Counted from the first letter of the stretch, positions 1 through 9,670 are shown. The stretch is DNA of 64,000 nucleotides from Monomorium pharaonis (GCF_013373865.1 NC_050470.1:11516373-11580372); one strand, 5' to 3'. Translations and numbers: made by a program. Notes: generated by a model from the letters alone, not told the origin.

Positions 1-253
1 GCCCATGACTGGACTGTAACACGACAGTCTCTTCTCCTTTTCCCTTTGGATTTCTATCCCAAACGGGACAAAGTACCAGGATTTCTATGATTCAGTAGGG
101 CGACGGTTGTGGAGGTTGATCAAACCCTTTATTGGTTACTCTTTCACTTTTTCAACTGATTTCAGAATTGAAATGGTAATGATCCACTCTTCCCGCAGTC
201 ACCTGTAAGGTAAGTCCCTTGGTAACAGCTCAACAAGTATCAACATAACTAAC
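1..253. other. Flank 3' of the LINE relic, no gene seen
   Basis: No coding region or structured repeat was recognised. This lies beyond the C-terminal end of the LINE coding relic and may contain its 3' untranslated part; no poly(A)/poly(T) tail is visible at the junction. Confidence 0.4.
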
Positions 254-2084
254 TCAAATCTTAAGATTACTATCATCTACGAAATTGACGATGGCTCTTG
301 CAATCTTCTTATTAATGATGGATATAATGTATTCAGTAGAAAATGGAAATTGACATTTGAATTTCAAAAGCTTTCCGCACAGAGTAGATCTTACATTATT
401 GTATTTGAGACATGCCCAAAAAATATGGTTAGAACCCTGATAGTAATACAATCGCATTTTGCTGAGTCACTTAAACTAAATTTCATTTTTACGGAATTAG
501 TGTAGAGTAAGCCAACTATGATTCTCGACAGTGTACATTGTTTTCGGGATAAGCTGAATTTCGAGATTTGAATTATACTAATATCCGAAAACTTATCCAT
601 ATGATAGTTACCAGTGCAATGTTAATCCTATTTAGAAAGTCCACATCAATTTGAACATAATTATTTTCTAGTGATATAATTATGTCTGAGAAAGTTATTT
701 TATTATCTATATTACTTCTATTAATACTTTATCTTTGGCAGCCCTATTCGCGTATCTCGTTTCTCTGAATATTTTTGTGAGACCACTAGAAAATTTTATT
801 GATCCTCCATGAGCCTTTACCCGCTTAATCTTTGTTCTAATGGTTTCCATTATAGGATTAAATTTTTTAATTGTCATTTTATACATCTCTTGTATATCTC
901 AGAGGAAGACCCTATTACATCTAGGTTACTTTTAGAGTTGGTGCAAACGTTAATGTGTTTCCAATAATTTTTTTCTGCAATTTCAATAGCCTTCAGAATA
1001 GCTATAGACTCAGCTGTGAAGGAGCTTGAATAGGGTAGATTTGTATTTCCAAGAAGAGTTGTGATAAGGAATATATAAACCACTGCCAACTAAGAAATTC
1101 TCGCCATCCAATTCTGTGTGTGAACCATCTGTAAAAATTGCTATTTTTTCATCCAATGTACTATTAAAAGTAATAAGATTATTGAATGCATTATTTGGGT
1201 TATCACAAAGTAGAGATAGATTTCTTGATTTGAGGTCAATATCAACCTCGTCTATATAAGCTTGAAGAAAAAAAGAATAAACTGGTTGGAGATCCCATTT
1301 GGTGAGATGCCTTTCGTATGGTCTAATTGTAGGCCACCTTTTGACTATAAATAGTATGTTTCTTTCTGCAATTTTTTTAGCTTAAGTTATTATATAATTT
1401 TAATTTTGTTAATTATAGTGTCACTTTAATTGAATTAATTTAATCAAATATTTGTTTGTTTTAGAACTTATTCAACCCATAAGGCTTTTTTGGAAGCTAA
1501 ATTTGCATATTACTCTATTTGGAGTAGATCTAGGGAGACCAGTGGCTATTTTAAAAGATTGGCAGAGAATTTTCTCCAACGATTTGGTGTAGGAGCATGT
1601 AGCACTAATGTACCACATACTGCTTTAGTCCAGCTGTGCTCCAACTGTGGCATTAGAAAACCTTAGACATTATAGCGGGTTAACACCTCATGAGGATTCT
1701 GCTATCCATTTAAGAATATTATTTTATTTCATGGTTTTTATTTTAAGTGAATTAATATGACTACACCATCACAGACCCTTGTTCAAGACCATTCCCAAGT
1801 ACTTAGCTTCAGTTTGAAGTTTTAACGATCTTGTATCCAATGTCAATTCTCCTCTGTTAGGTGAGGTTCTTTTCCTGTTGAAAATTATACACTGAGTTTT
1901 CAGGATGGATATCTCTAACCCCAAGGAGTTTAACCATTTTTCGATATTCAGGAATGCTATAGATAATGAGTTTTTGATGACATTTAAGTCTTTGTCAGAG
2001 CATAGTATTGCAATGTAGTCCACAAATTGTATAACTTGACAGTTATAGGGGATCTGCCAAAGAATATCTTTCACATATATATTA

Positions 2085-2338
2085 AGGGGTTACATACACC
2101 CAGAAATTTTGAGAAAATGCATTTTTTGTTTTTTGCGTAAGTATAAGGTATTATATTCGTAAAGTATAAGGTCTTGAGAATATCTCCTGCAAGTTTCAAA
2201 GTGATTCCTTGAAAATTGTTGGAGATATGGTGAAAAAGGTCCAAGCGCGTTCGACGACGCTGGGGCGCGATGGGCGCCTTCTAATCCTTCGCAGCAGGTA
2301 GCTTACGCAAGAATATTACGCCGGCAAGCTAAAATCTC
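2085..2338. mobile_element. Unassigned insertion inside the LINE RT region
   Basis: The LINE reading frame on the - strand is recognisable down to about 2340 (linker after the endonuclease) and resumes at about 2074 in the RT palm. The stretch between does not translate as RT. It begins AAGGGGTTACATACACC and has a GC-rich part near 2240-2285. It is either an inserted repeat or an unrelated replacement; no target duplication was found. Confidence 0.3.
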
Positions 2339-2573
2339 TTGAGCCCACATTGAATTTAGATTGTTGACGAATGTTTTAAAGTTCTCATTTTTCTTCTTTT
2401 TGATGATTCTTGTTTCTTCCGCAGTTTTTCTGTAGGTCAGTAGATTATGGCTGTTCTTTAGGCGCTCATAATCTCTTCTCCTTTTAGCTTACGGCTTGAT
2501 TACAGTCGTCATCCCAGGGATTGTCTTTATATTTTCTAGTCTTTAGTGTTTTATTGTGTGTATGTGTGTTTTA

Positions 2574-2598
2574 TTGTGTGTGTGTGTGTGTGTGTGTT
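2574..2598. repeat. (TG)n microsatellite
   Basis: About 12 uninterrupted TG dinucleotides, preceded by shorter GTGTGTAT runs, sitting in the linker part of the LINE relic and breaking its frame. Confidence 0.9.
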
Positions 2599-3812
2599 TT
2601 GAAACTTCCTTTTTTCAAATCGAAGATCTTCATTGAACCTTTTTCGTTCAACAACTTAGTGCCAGATCTTATAGCGTTCTTCAGTACATTTTCAGACCAT
2701 AATGAGTATAGTTCCACACTAAAAAGTTGCGATTCGGATGGGATAGCCATATCTTCTATGATTAAATTGCAAAGAATTTTTATTCATGTGTGAAATATCT
2801 AATTTACCTCTGGTTCGATCTCCTGGTGAAAATTCATGTAAATGCTTATTGCCTTGTGAGCTATTACTTAATATGAACGTGATAGGAAAACGCTTCCAAT
2901 GGGATCTATTCCAGTTGATCACGCTGAGGTGGACTGTAAACTTTCAGAAACAAGTGTAAGATCTGGGACATTGGGGTAGTTGGGATTAGCCGAGATTCTA
3001 GTGTATGAGCCGTCATTAAGAATTAGAAAAGAAGAGGCATCTATGACTTCTATAGATTTCCCTACAGCAATACAGTGAGAAGACCTACACATTGATTTTT
3101 GTGCATTAAAATCTCCGCATATGCAGATATCCGAATGTACTGATAAATTATTAATATAAGCAAAGAATTCATTTCATTTCGATTTATTCACATGGTGATT
3201 AGGAGATCTGCAAAGAGATATTATTACAATTTCTTTGTTATTTTTATTTTTGATAGCAATAAATATTGCTGTATATTTCAGATTCAAATTATGTGGTATG
3301 TGTAATTCATATTTTTTAACGTCGACATCTTTTGACACCAATATAGTCGTTTCACCGTCTATTGGAAAACCTAATCTGTCATTTCTAATCGTTATAAAGT
3401 TACCAAATTCAAAACTATTCTTTGGAGATGTTTCCTGAAGGCATATTACATCAAATTTTTTTATTATGTTGGAAAATTTGTGTCTTTTACCAAGAATATT
3501 TTTACAGTTCCATTGTTAGACTTTAAGATTCATTGAAACAGGATTTGCAAAGGGTGATATGCCAGTAATTGAGCAGCCTGAGATGGTATTTGTTACATCT
3601 TAATTCCTTCCTGAACAGCAGCTATATAATATAATAATTCCTTCCATTTATTGTCGTTTAGTTGGTCAGAATTTAATAGTTTGGCAATGTCACCACATTA
3701 TAACATTAGAATTTATATTCCTATTATAAAATTAAATTCTTGGTTAAACGGAGTCTGGAAACACCGTGCGTTGATGCTTAATCGTTCTTTCGAGGATTTA
3801 GGCTACAGTCCA

Positions 3813-3911
3813 CTTGACGCTACAAACGTTTCGAAGCATTCTTTGATTGGTCAGTTCGTAAAATTCTTTGTTTCGATTGATCAAACGCTTCGAAGCATTT
3901 GTAGCGTCAAG
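3813..3911. mobile_element. Short palindromic MITE
   Basis: A 99-bp inverted repeat. The left end CTTGACGCTACAAACG and the reverse complement of the right end CTTGACGCTACAAATG agree, both followed by a TTCGAAGC block. It sits between the ORF2 start and the ORF1 remains of the LINE. No convincing target duplication. Confidence 0.6.
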
Positions 3912-3980
3912 AGAACCGCAGCCATAGTTGATGTTCTAGAGGTTTGAGATCTGGTTATTATTAAGATTATATGTTTAGTC

Positions 3981-4257
3981 GGTAACCCGACAATTTCCTC
4001 AAAAAATGGAGGAGTGATGTTGGTACTAACGAAAGTCCCTAAACACTAAATTATAATTTTTGTGTATTAGCAGGTTATTTGACATTATATTGTAGATTCA
4101 TTTATTATTTGTATTTGCACCGCGCATATGTTTTCGCGCTGACAGATTTATTACTGATGCAGTTTTACTAATCACAAAAATTAAAATTTAGTGCCTACGG
4201 ACTTTCGTTAGTACCAACATCACTCCTCCATTTTTTTGAGGAAATTGTCGGGTTATC
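3981..4257. mobile_element. hAT-like MITE with 8-bp target duplication
   Basis: A 277-bp element with inverted repeats of roughly 90 bp. The left end GGTAACCCGACAATTTCC matches the reverse complement of the right end, GATAACCCGACAATTTCC, and the match continues through the TAACGAAAGTCC block. The direct repeat GTTTAGTC is present at 3973-3980 and 4258-4265. An 8-bp duplication is typical of hAT elements. No transposase. Confidence 0.85.
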
Positions 4258-4358
4258 GTTTAGTCCTTTTCAAAAGGAGGATCTTCAGTATCCATGCCTT
4301 CTGCCTGAGTTGATAGTACCTTTCCCGGAGTTTGTTGTGAAAGATCTTCCCCGGTTTC

Positions 4359-4642
4359 CTATTCTGATCCCTTGTGATCGATGGTCACACTATTATTAGA
4401 GGTTCTAATATTGGAGCTGGTTTTGAAGGGCAGACTCCTGTTTGAATTTAAAATCAATCTATTTTTCTTTATTATAAAAAAGTTTCTCCTGAAAGGACCA
4501 TCCCATATAAGTAGATGCTCTGAATAAGTGAGGTACCTGGTGAACATTAGATATATTTTTGTCTTTAATTAATCTTTTGGCATTAAATTAAAAACAATTG
4601 ACATAGGCTATGACATGATTTATTAGTTGATAATAAGTGAAG
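4359..4642 (-). pseudogene. Probable LINE ORF1 remnant, downstream part
   Basis: This stretch lies between the ORF2 endonuclease and the element that interrupts the ORF1 zinc-knuckle region. A frame open on the - strand at 4547-4359 has no recognisable domain. By position it should be the ORF1 C-terminal part, but I cannot show that from motifs. Confidence 0.3.
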
Positions 4643-5637
4643 CCCAGATAACACAGTGTCTTCTTAAAGAATTCATAAAGTAGTCTTCCTTTTTGAACAG
4701 TAATTCCTGAGGAATTCATAGAAGAATACTTTAAGAATAACGTAGGAAGTTACATGCACCATGATTCGAATTCCTCAGGACTTCTTAAAGTATTCATATA
4801 GAATTATTTGTTAGAATTCCTCAGAACTTCTTAAAGTATTCATTAGGATTTCTCCAAGTAGCTATCTCAAACGGAATTAAAAAATTTATTTTCAAGATTT
4901 CTGATAAATGTTCCGATTTTTATAATATTGGAACGTTTTTCAGAAAAATTAAAAAAAAAGTTCTGATTAATTTTGTAAGAGAAATAAAATTATACCATGT
5001 TTTAGCCAATCCATAGTCATACCTGTTAAAGCATGTTTAATTTCTGTACCTGAAAAAACGGTCACCCATCCAAGTGTTAACCATCGTCAACGTTGACTTT
5101 GAAGACCTAACGTCCCGTGATGATCCATGAACACTTCTTGTTTATGCATACATATTTGTTAATATATGGTTTTGTTAATTATATATAGCGCATTTCGTGT
5201 ATAAAAGTATAAATTATCATTTATTAAGCGATATATAATTATAAAAATGTAATTGAGATTATCCAAACACTCGAGTAATTTCTGATGAATACTCAAAGTA
5301 TTGTAAATAATAAATCGCGAAGTATTCATTGAAATGAACTCTTAAGGAATACTTCAATGTGAACTCATTGTGGCTAATTCCTCAAGAATTCTTTATGTAT
5401 TTATTTTTCTACTTCGCCAAGTATTCTTTAAAATGACTTTTCTATGAATACTCTAAATATTCCAAATGATAAATCGCGAGGTATTCATTACAATAAACTC
5501 TTAAGGAATACTTCAATGTGAACTCATTGTGGCTAATTCCTCAAGAATTCTTTATGTATTCATTTTTCTACTTCTCCAAGTATTCATCATTAAAATAACT
5601 TTTTTAGGAATTTCTGTTCATCTCTGTGTTATCTGGG
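4643..5637. mobile_element. 995-bp element with CCCAGATAACACAG ends
   Basis: Left end CCCAGATAACACAG and right end CTGTGTTATCTGGG are exact inverted repeats. Inside are many short direct and inverted copies of AATTCCTCA(G/A)GAxTTCTT and AAGTATTCAT, and near the right end a tandem duplication with a 159-bp period (the block AACTCATTGTGGCTAATTCC starts at 5362 and again at 5521). It lies in the LINE ORF1, just after its last zinc knuckle. No transposase and no clear target duplication. Confidence 0.7.
5288..5606. repeat. Two tandem copies, 159-bp period
   Basis: The second copy (about 5450-5606) repeats the first (about 5288-5449) with few differences, including TTAAGGAATACTTCAATGTG and the following CTCAAGAATTCTTTATGTAT. 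Subterminal duplication in the element at 4643-5637. Confidence 0.8.
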
Positions 5638-5825
5638 AGGCCATGCATGAACTATCAAGGGAGGAATGTTCTCCACCACAGTTCCCACACTTGGGGTTCT
5701 TCCTATTACAATTTAATGATAGATGTTTTTGTCCACAATATTCACATCTAATCTTACTTTTGTATGTGTTTGTAGGGTGACTCCATCTGCTACAGTTATA
5801 GCATTTTCTTATTTTATTAATATAA
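5638..5825 (-). pseudogene. LINE ORF1 (gag-like) zinc-knuckle fragment
   Basis: On the - strand the translation holds three closely spaced Cys/His groups: CYNCSRWSHPTNT, then CEYCGQKHLSLNC, then CGNCGGEHSSLDSSC. This spacing of CCHC-type knuckles is typical of ORF1 nucleic-acid-binding proteins of I/Jockey/R1-like LINEs. The first knuckle has lost its final Cys (NT in that place). The fragment is bounded by two insertions, at 5835-6442 upstream and 4643-5637 downstream in the reading direction. It probably belongs to the same LINE copy as the ORF2 at 3533-254, because orientation and order agree. Confidence 0.75.
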
Positions 5826-5848
5826 GGTATAAGGGAGCATCCCAGATG

Positions 5849-5998
5849 CGCACAGTAATAAACGGACACAATAACAAACGGACACAGTAATAAACGGACA
5901 CAGTACGAAACGAACACAGTGTCAAACAGACACAGTGCGAAACGGACACAGACCAAATATACACAGACCAAACGGACATAGTAACAAACGAACTTACC
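5849..5998. repeat. Minisatellite, unit about 15-16 bp
   Basis: About nine imperfect units of the form (A)AACGGACACAGTxxxA run head to tail and make up the left arm of the surrounding foldback element. Inverse units reappear at about 6180-6217 and 6398-6408. Confidence 0.85.
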
Positions 5999-6084
5999 AC
6001 ATGGATTGCGACTTTTTCAGGGCACCCCTAACGACAGGATAGATGCGGAAGGAGATGAAGCCTTTCCTTGCACCCCCTCTCCGT

Positions 6085-6145
6085 GCGCGCGCGCGCGCGC
6101 GCGCGCGCGCGTGTGTGTGTGTGTGGTGTGCGCGCGCGCGCGTGC
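6085..6145. repeat. (CG)n/(GT)n compound microsatellite
   Basis: Alternating CG run, then GT run, then CG again. It creates open frames on both strands coding Ala-Arg or Thr-His repeats that are not genes. Such alternating purine-pyrimidine tracts can form Z-DNA (known property; inference here). Confidence 0.9.
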
Positions 6146-6215
6146 AAAGCATTATCTGCACCACATGGGTTTGCGACTGTCCGTTTGGTCTGTGCACATT
6201 TGGTCTGTGTCCGTT

Positions 6216-6390
6216 TTAAGGTGGAAGCACATAAAATTACAGGAGCCATAAGGCAGAATGCAGAAGCCATAGCGCATGCGCTATGGTATTACTTTATTTG
6301 TCCATGGCAAAATGTAATACTATAGCGCATGCGCTATGGCTTCTGCATTCTGCCTTATGGCTCCTGTAATTTTATGTGCTTCCACCTTTA
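6216..6390. mobile_element. Near-perfect hairpin MITE, TTA target duplication
   Basis: A 169-bp element (6219-6387) flanked by TTA on both sides. Arms of about 74 nt pair almost perfectly (one mismatch seen) around a loop of about 21 nt. Ends are AGGTGGAAGCACATAAAATT and its complement; each arm contains the self-complementary AGCGCATGCGCT. The TTA duplication is the PIF/Harbinger signature. It is inserted in the right arm of the 9-bp-TSD foldback element, so it is younger than that element. Confidence 0.85.
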
Positions 6391-6451
6391 CTCAGCCTGC
6401 TGTGTCCATTTATTATTATAATGCGCATCTGGGACTCACTCAGGTATAAGG

Positions 6452-6788
6452 CAAGATTCAGGGTCCGTTCTGTTTCACGCATTGAGTGCATAAATCGCAG
6501 TCAATGCGCTGCGCGCATTGATATTGTTCCGTTTTCGTTAATGCGCTTATGCGTGCTTATGCGTTCTTGAAAACGGAACGGCTTTTGATGCGTTTGATGT
6601 GAAATGAAAATGGATGCTACTATGGTTGCAATAGACAAAACATGGATAATAGTAACCTTATTTTTATTAATAAATGATCCACTAATACGGGGAATTCAAC
6701 GTATTGTGGTATAAAATATCGGTATGCACAAAAATGCGATACATATGTACATTAGTCGTCACGTCGTCAGTACTGGAACAGGGTTATC
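6452..6788. other. Intergenic, no gene seen
   Basis: Contains a short inverted pair GTTCCGTTTTC (near 6524) and GAAAACGGAAC (near 6568) with TATGCG repeats between. Otherwise featureless and AT-rich towards the right. Confidence 0.4.
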
Positions 6789-7142
6789 CCAGATAGCACA
6801 AAATATTTATAAAATATTTATAAAGAAAAATATTTATGATAAATATTTTGTACATATTTTTATGTCCGAGTTTGTCAGATATAAAAAAATTATGATAAAC
6901 ATTTATAAAAATATTTAAAATTAATATTTATATCATTATTATTAATAAAAAATATAAAAAATATTTCAAGTTCATATACCATCAATATTTTTCAGTACAT
7001 TTTAAAAATATATTTTATATATTGATAATAATTTTTGTATTATTTCTGAATGGTTTAATTAAAAATAATTATATAATTTTTAAAAAATATTTTTTGAAAA
7101 TAAGTTTGTAAAATATTTATAAATATTTATGATAATACATTC
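6789..7142. mobile_element. AT-rich element fragment starting CCCAGATAGCACA
   Basis: Starts TCCCAGATAGCACAAAATAT, sharing its first seven bases with the ends of the elements at 4643 and 5835. It is then built of AAATATTTAT repeats in both directions up to about 7130. The matching right end was not found; the next element begins at 7143, so it may be truncated. Confidence 0.4.
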
Positions 7143-7379
7143 AGTCGAAAAAAAAGCGGTACACCTAAAATTTGTCAAAAAATCATTAAACTTCCAACGA
7201 CGATAACTATGCGAGTAATAAAGATAGAAAGGTTTCTAAAAAAGGAAATTAAAGCTTCAAATGTCTACTTTAAGAATCGATTCATTAAAATTTTGCGTAA
7301 TAATTTTTTTTTTAAATAACGTATGACAAAGCGAGTTCATGCGAAATTGAAAAATATTGGTCCGAGTTTGCGACGATCC

Positions 7380-7650
7380 ATGGCGTGAGGCAAGTATCGC
7401 AACTTAATTGGATAAAAAGCATGCGATAGAATAGAGTCTCCTTTTTAAAATGCTTTTTTACTCGTCTCGATACGATAATTTTTCGCTGAGATATGCGCAT
7501 TTAAAATAAAAAACTATCTTTTTATTTAAATGCGCATATCTCAGCGAGAAATCATCGTATCGAGACGAATAAAAAAGTATTTTGAAGGGGAGACTGTATT
7601 CTATCGCATGCTTTTTATCCCATTAAGTTGCGACACTTGCCTCACGCCAT
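7380..7650. mobile_element. 271-bp palindromic MITE
   Basis: Almost the whole length is a palindrome with arms of about 130 bp. Both ends read ATGGCGTGAGGCAAGT, and each arm contains AAAAAGCATGCGATAGAATA and GAGATATGCGCATTTAAA. The centre is a run of A/T. It lies in the foldback element 7143-8285. Confidence 0.8.
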
Positions 7651-8053
7651 TAGCCTAGTTTACACCGAGTACTTGATACGCGTACCAAGCACCATATTTG
7701 TACTAAATTGCTTAATGCGCACGGTGTAAACGTTCATGGACTATTTTAGTACGCTCTGGTCTGGTATTCCTGAAATACGAGTATTAGACCAAGTTGGTAC
7801 GCGTATCAAAAGATTTTAGCACGCTGTAAACACTTGGTCCGTTTGGTTCATTTGATCGTATATGGATTGCGTTCCGATATTCACTGCCAGTACTGAAAAT
7901 CTATAGTTTACGTTATATATACTGTAGATTTTCAGTACTGACAGTAAATATCTCGGAATGCAGCCATGATGTAAACAGAGATGTACCAGCGTTTAGTCCG
8001 TACCAACTTGGTACGGGTACCAACCGATTTAACGATGTAAATTAGAGCATTGA
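7651..8053. mobile_element. Element with TAGTTTACA(T/C)CG ends, copy 1
   Basis: Left end GCCTAGTTTACACCG and right end (complement) GCTCTAATTTACATCG are diverged inverted repeats. Subterminal motifs TTGATACGCGTACCAA and GGTACGCGTATCAA repeat in both directions. A copy of the same family lies at 9104-9516. A separate palindrome (7865-7965) is inserted inside. Confidence 0.65.
7865..7965. mobile_element. Palindromic MITE, GGTTGCGTTCC family, copy 1
   Basis: Ends GGATTGCGTTCCGATATTCA and (complement) GGCTGCATTCCGAGATATTT; arms contain ACTG(C/A)CAGTACTGAAAATCTA. The same palindrome is found at 18229-18320, with partial copies near 10430 and 11266. Confidence 0.8.
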
Positions 8054-8297
8054 TCGTCACAAACTCGGACCAATATTTTTCTATTTTGCATGCTCTCACT
8101 TTGTCACACGCCATTTTGAAAAAAATTATTACGCAAAATTTTAATGAATCAATTTTTAAAGTAGACATTTGAAGTTTTAATTTCTTTTTTTAGAAACCTT
8201 CCTATCTTTATTACTCGCGTAGTTATCGTTGTTGGAAGTTTAGTGATTTTTTGACAAATTTTAGGTGTACCGCTTTTTTTCGACTAAGGGTGACGTC

Positions 8298-8687
8298 TTA
8301 GGGCCACCGCACAAACTCTTCCATAACGCGTTACGTTACGTTAAGTACTCCATACGAACCTAAGTTGTACTTAAAATTTAACTTAAATCAACGCACAAAG
8401 AAATTCTTAACGTAAGAACTTAAGAACTTACGTTAAAAGTTTCTTTGTGCGTTGATGTAAGTTTAATTTTAAGTACAAACTTAGGTTTATGGAGCACTTA
8501 ACGTAACGTAACTGGTTTGTTCGCGTCGCCATGCTCCGACATGCTTCTACTCACTCCAACGCATTCTAATAGGTTGGCGTCATCGGAATCAACGTATTGG
8601 AGTGCGTTGGGGTAAATAGGAGCATGTTGGGGCATGTGACGCGAACAAACCAAACGTGTTACGAAAAAGCTTGTGCGGTGGCTCTTA
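8298..8687. mobile_element. PIF/Harbinger-like MITE with TTA duplication
   Basis: Element 8301-8684 with GGGCCACCGCACAA at the left and, as complement, GAGCCACCGCACAA at the right, flanked on both sides by TTA. The body is a long palindrome centred near 8424, with arms containing CAACGCACAAAGAAA and TTACGTTACGTTAAG. A second MITE (8513-8652) interrupts its right part. TTA duplications with GG-starting ends are characteristic of PIF/Harbinger. Confidence 0.85.
8510..8655. mobile_element. Nested palindromic MITE, 3-bp AAC duplication
   Basis: Element 8513-8652 with exact ends TGGTTTGTTCGCGTC, flanked by AAC at 8510-8512 and 8653-8655. Arms carry inverted CATGCTCC and CTCCAACGCA blocks. It lies inside the right half of the TTA-flanked MITE, so it inserted later. 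Confidence 0.75.
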
Positions 8688-8778
8688 CTGAGGTGTTCAG
8701 ATCTATAGCTATTTCCTGATTGGTTCTTAAGCTTATGTTTACGTCTTATGCTTATGCTTACGGAAATTCATGTGCGAT

Positions 8779-8949
8779 GGCCTTTAAGACCCTCACACAT
8801 GAATTGACATAACCATAACGTAAGGTTTTGACGCGTCGGATTGGGCGACCATAACCGTAACCTGCCATAACCGGCTAATTCAAGTACGTGATTGGTCGAA
8901 ACCTTACTGTTACGGTTATGTCAATTCATGTGTGAAGGCCATGAGGGCC
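8779..8949. mobile_element. Palindromic MITE, ends GGCCYTYAWGRCC
   Basis: Left GGCCTTTAAGACCCTCACAC and right (complement) GGCCCTCATGGCCTTCACAC are imperfect inverted repeats. They continue perfectly through ACATGAATTGACATAACC. No matching flank duplication was found. Confidence 0.7.
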
Positions 8950-9101
8950 TTTACGCGACGTGCGACATGTGTGACGTGCAACCTTTGAGTATATATACAT
9001 GGAGGAGGAATTGTTATGGTTTCATGTAGACCGAAAGTGTGTCCAAGATCTGTGCGAGAGAGAAAGGTATATCATGATACTCGCTTTCTCTGCGCATGCG
9101 T

Positions 9102-9518
9102 TAATGGCTTAGTTTACATCGTCAAAACCTTAGTACGCGTATTAAGTTTGGTGCGCACCAAAGCCTTAGTACGGGCGCGTTTACATCGAATGTACTAAGC
9201 ATGTACTGTGAAAAATATAATACAAATTTAATTTATGTTGATGTCTCCTACTAAGACATTTTCACACCGGTTTTTAGATTTTAGCACTGAGGTTATGCTC
9301 AATTGCTAAATTCTCTCTAAAATGCGTTTTATGCGTTTACATCGACATTTGTATCACTTGGTACGCGTATCAGTTTAGTACGATACTCCTACTTGATACG
9401 CTCGTACCAAATTGATCCGGCAGCGTTTACATCGTGCGTACTAAATATTTAGTACGAATTTGATACGAATATGGTACCTGATACGCGTATCAAATGCACG
9501 ATGTAAACTAAGCCATTA
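9102..9518. mobile_element. Element with ATGGCTTAGTTTACATCG ends, TA duplication
   Basis: 413-bp element (9104-9516) with exact terminal inverted repeats ATGGCTTAGTTTACATCG, flanked by TA on both sides. Inside are repeated TTAGTACG and GATACGCGTATCAA motifs in both orientations. Related to the copy at 7651-8053. A TA duplication suggests the Tc1/mariner superfamily. Confidence 0.75.
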
Positions 9519-9548
9519 TCATTATCTGCACCGCAGTTTTAACACCAG

Positions 9549-9669
9549 TGGTCTGTTCTTTCTAGCTGCACTGTTGCACCGGTGCAATAAGTTAAAGTAA
9601 GACAAGTATATTTTTTCTCATTCTAACTTATTGCACCAGTGCAACAGTGCAGATAGAAAGAACAGACCA
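9549..9669. mobile_element. PIF-type MITE, GGYCTGTTCTTT family, tandem copy A
   Basis: A 121-bp palindrome with ends TGGTCTGTTCTTTCTAGCTG and its complement, and a GCACTGTTGCACCGGTGCAA block in each arm. A second copy follows after a single T. The family also occurs at 26201-26321 with TAA duplications. Confidence 0.85.
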
Positions 9670-9670
9670 T

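Larger units (their letters stand above)
254..3533 (-). pseudogene. Decayed LINE ORF2 (endonuclease, RT, RNase H)
   Basis: Broken remains of a non-LTR retrotransposon pol read on the - strand. From high to low coordinate: an APE-type endonuclease start near 3533 (MNLKV, an in-frame stop, then QWNC, and DVICLQET further on); the endonuclease motif GDFNA near 3100 and DLTLVS near 2950; a linker after the endonuclease; the RT palm end at 2074-1769, where the expected YADD box reads FVDY; then a thumb/linker and an RNase H-like domain at about 1150-870 (TDGS, then AES, with Asn in place of Asp in the later TDSKS-like box). The tail at 457-254 has HIFWAC, a common LINE C-terminal motif. An RNase H after RT points to the I-like group rather than Jockey (inference). 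It is clearly dead: stops, shifts, lost catalytic Asp, missing RT core. Confidence 0.85.
5826..6451. mobile_element. Mutator-like foldback element, 9-bp target duplication
   Basis: The direct repeat GGTATAAGG lies at 5826-5834 and 6443-6451, bracketing a 608-bp element (5835-6442). Its ends carry TCCCAGATGCGCA as inverted repeats. The left arm is built of AAACGGACACAGT-like tandem units, the right arm of the inverse CTGTGTCCGTTT units, with a CG/GT microsatellite near the middle and a separate MITE inserted at 6219-6387. A 9-bp duplication and arms made of minisatellite fit a Mutator/foldback type. No transposase. Confidence 0.75.
7143..8285. mobile_element. Foldback element with about 240-bp arms, containing nested elements
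   Basis: Left arm from AGTCGAAAAAAAAGCGGTAC to about 7379 and right arm from about 8054 to 8285 are inverted repeats of each other. Matching blocks include GCGGTACACCTAAAATTTGT, TGTCTACTTTAA and AATATTGGTCCGAGTTTG. The inside is occupied by at least two further elements (7380-7650 and about 7651-8053). No coding capacity and no certain target duplication. Confidence 0.8.

Noticed and set aside
6006..6325. Several frames around the CG/GT microsatellite
   Set aside because: Open only because of the dinucleotide repeat; Ala-Arg and Thr-His runs on both strands.
5826..6451. CRISPR-like array in the minisatellite
   Set aside because: Units are contiguous and 15-16 bp without unique spacers, and the setting is a eukaryotic transposon.
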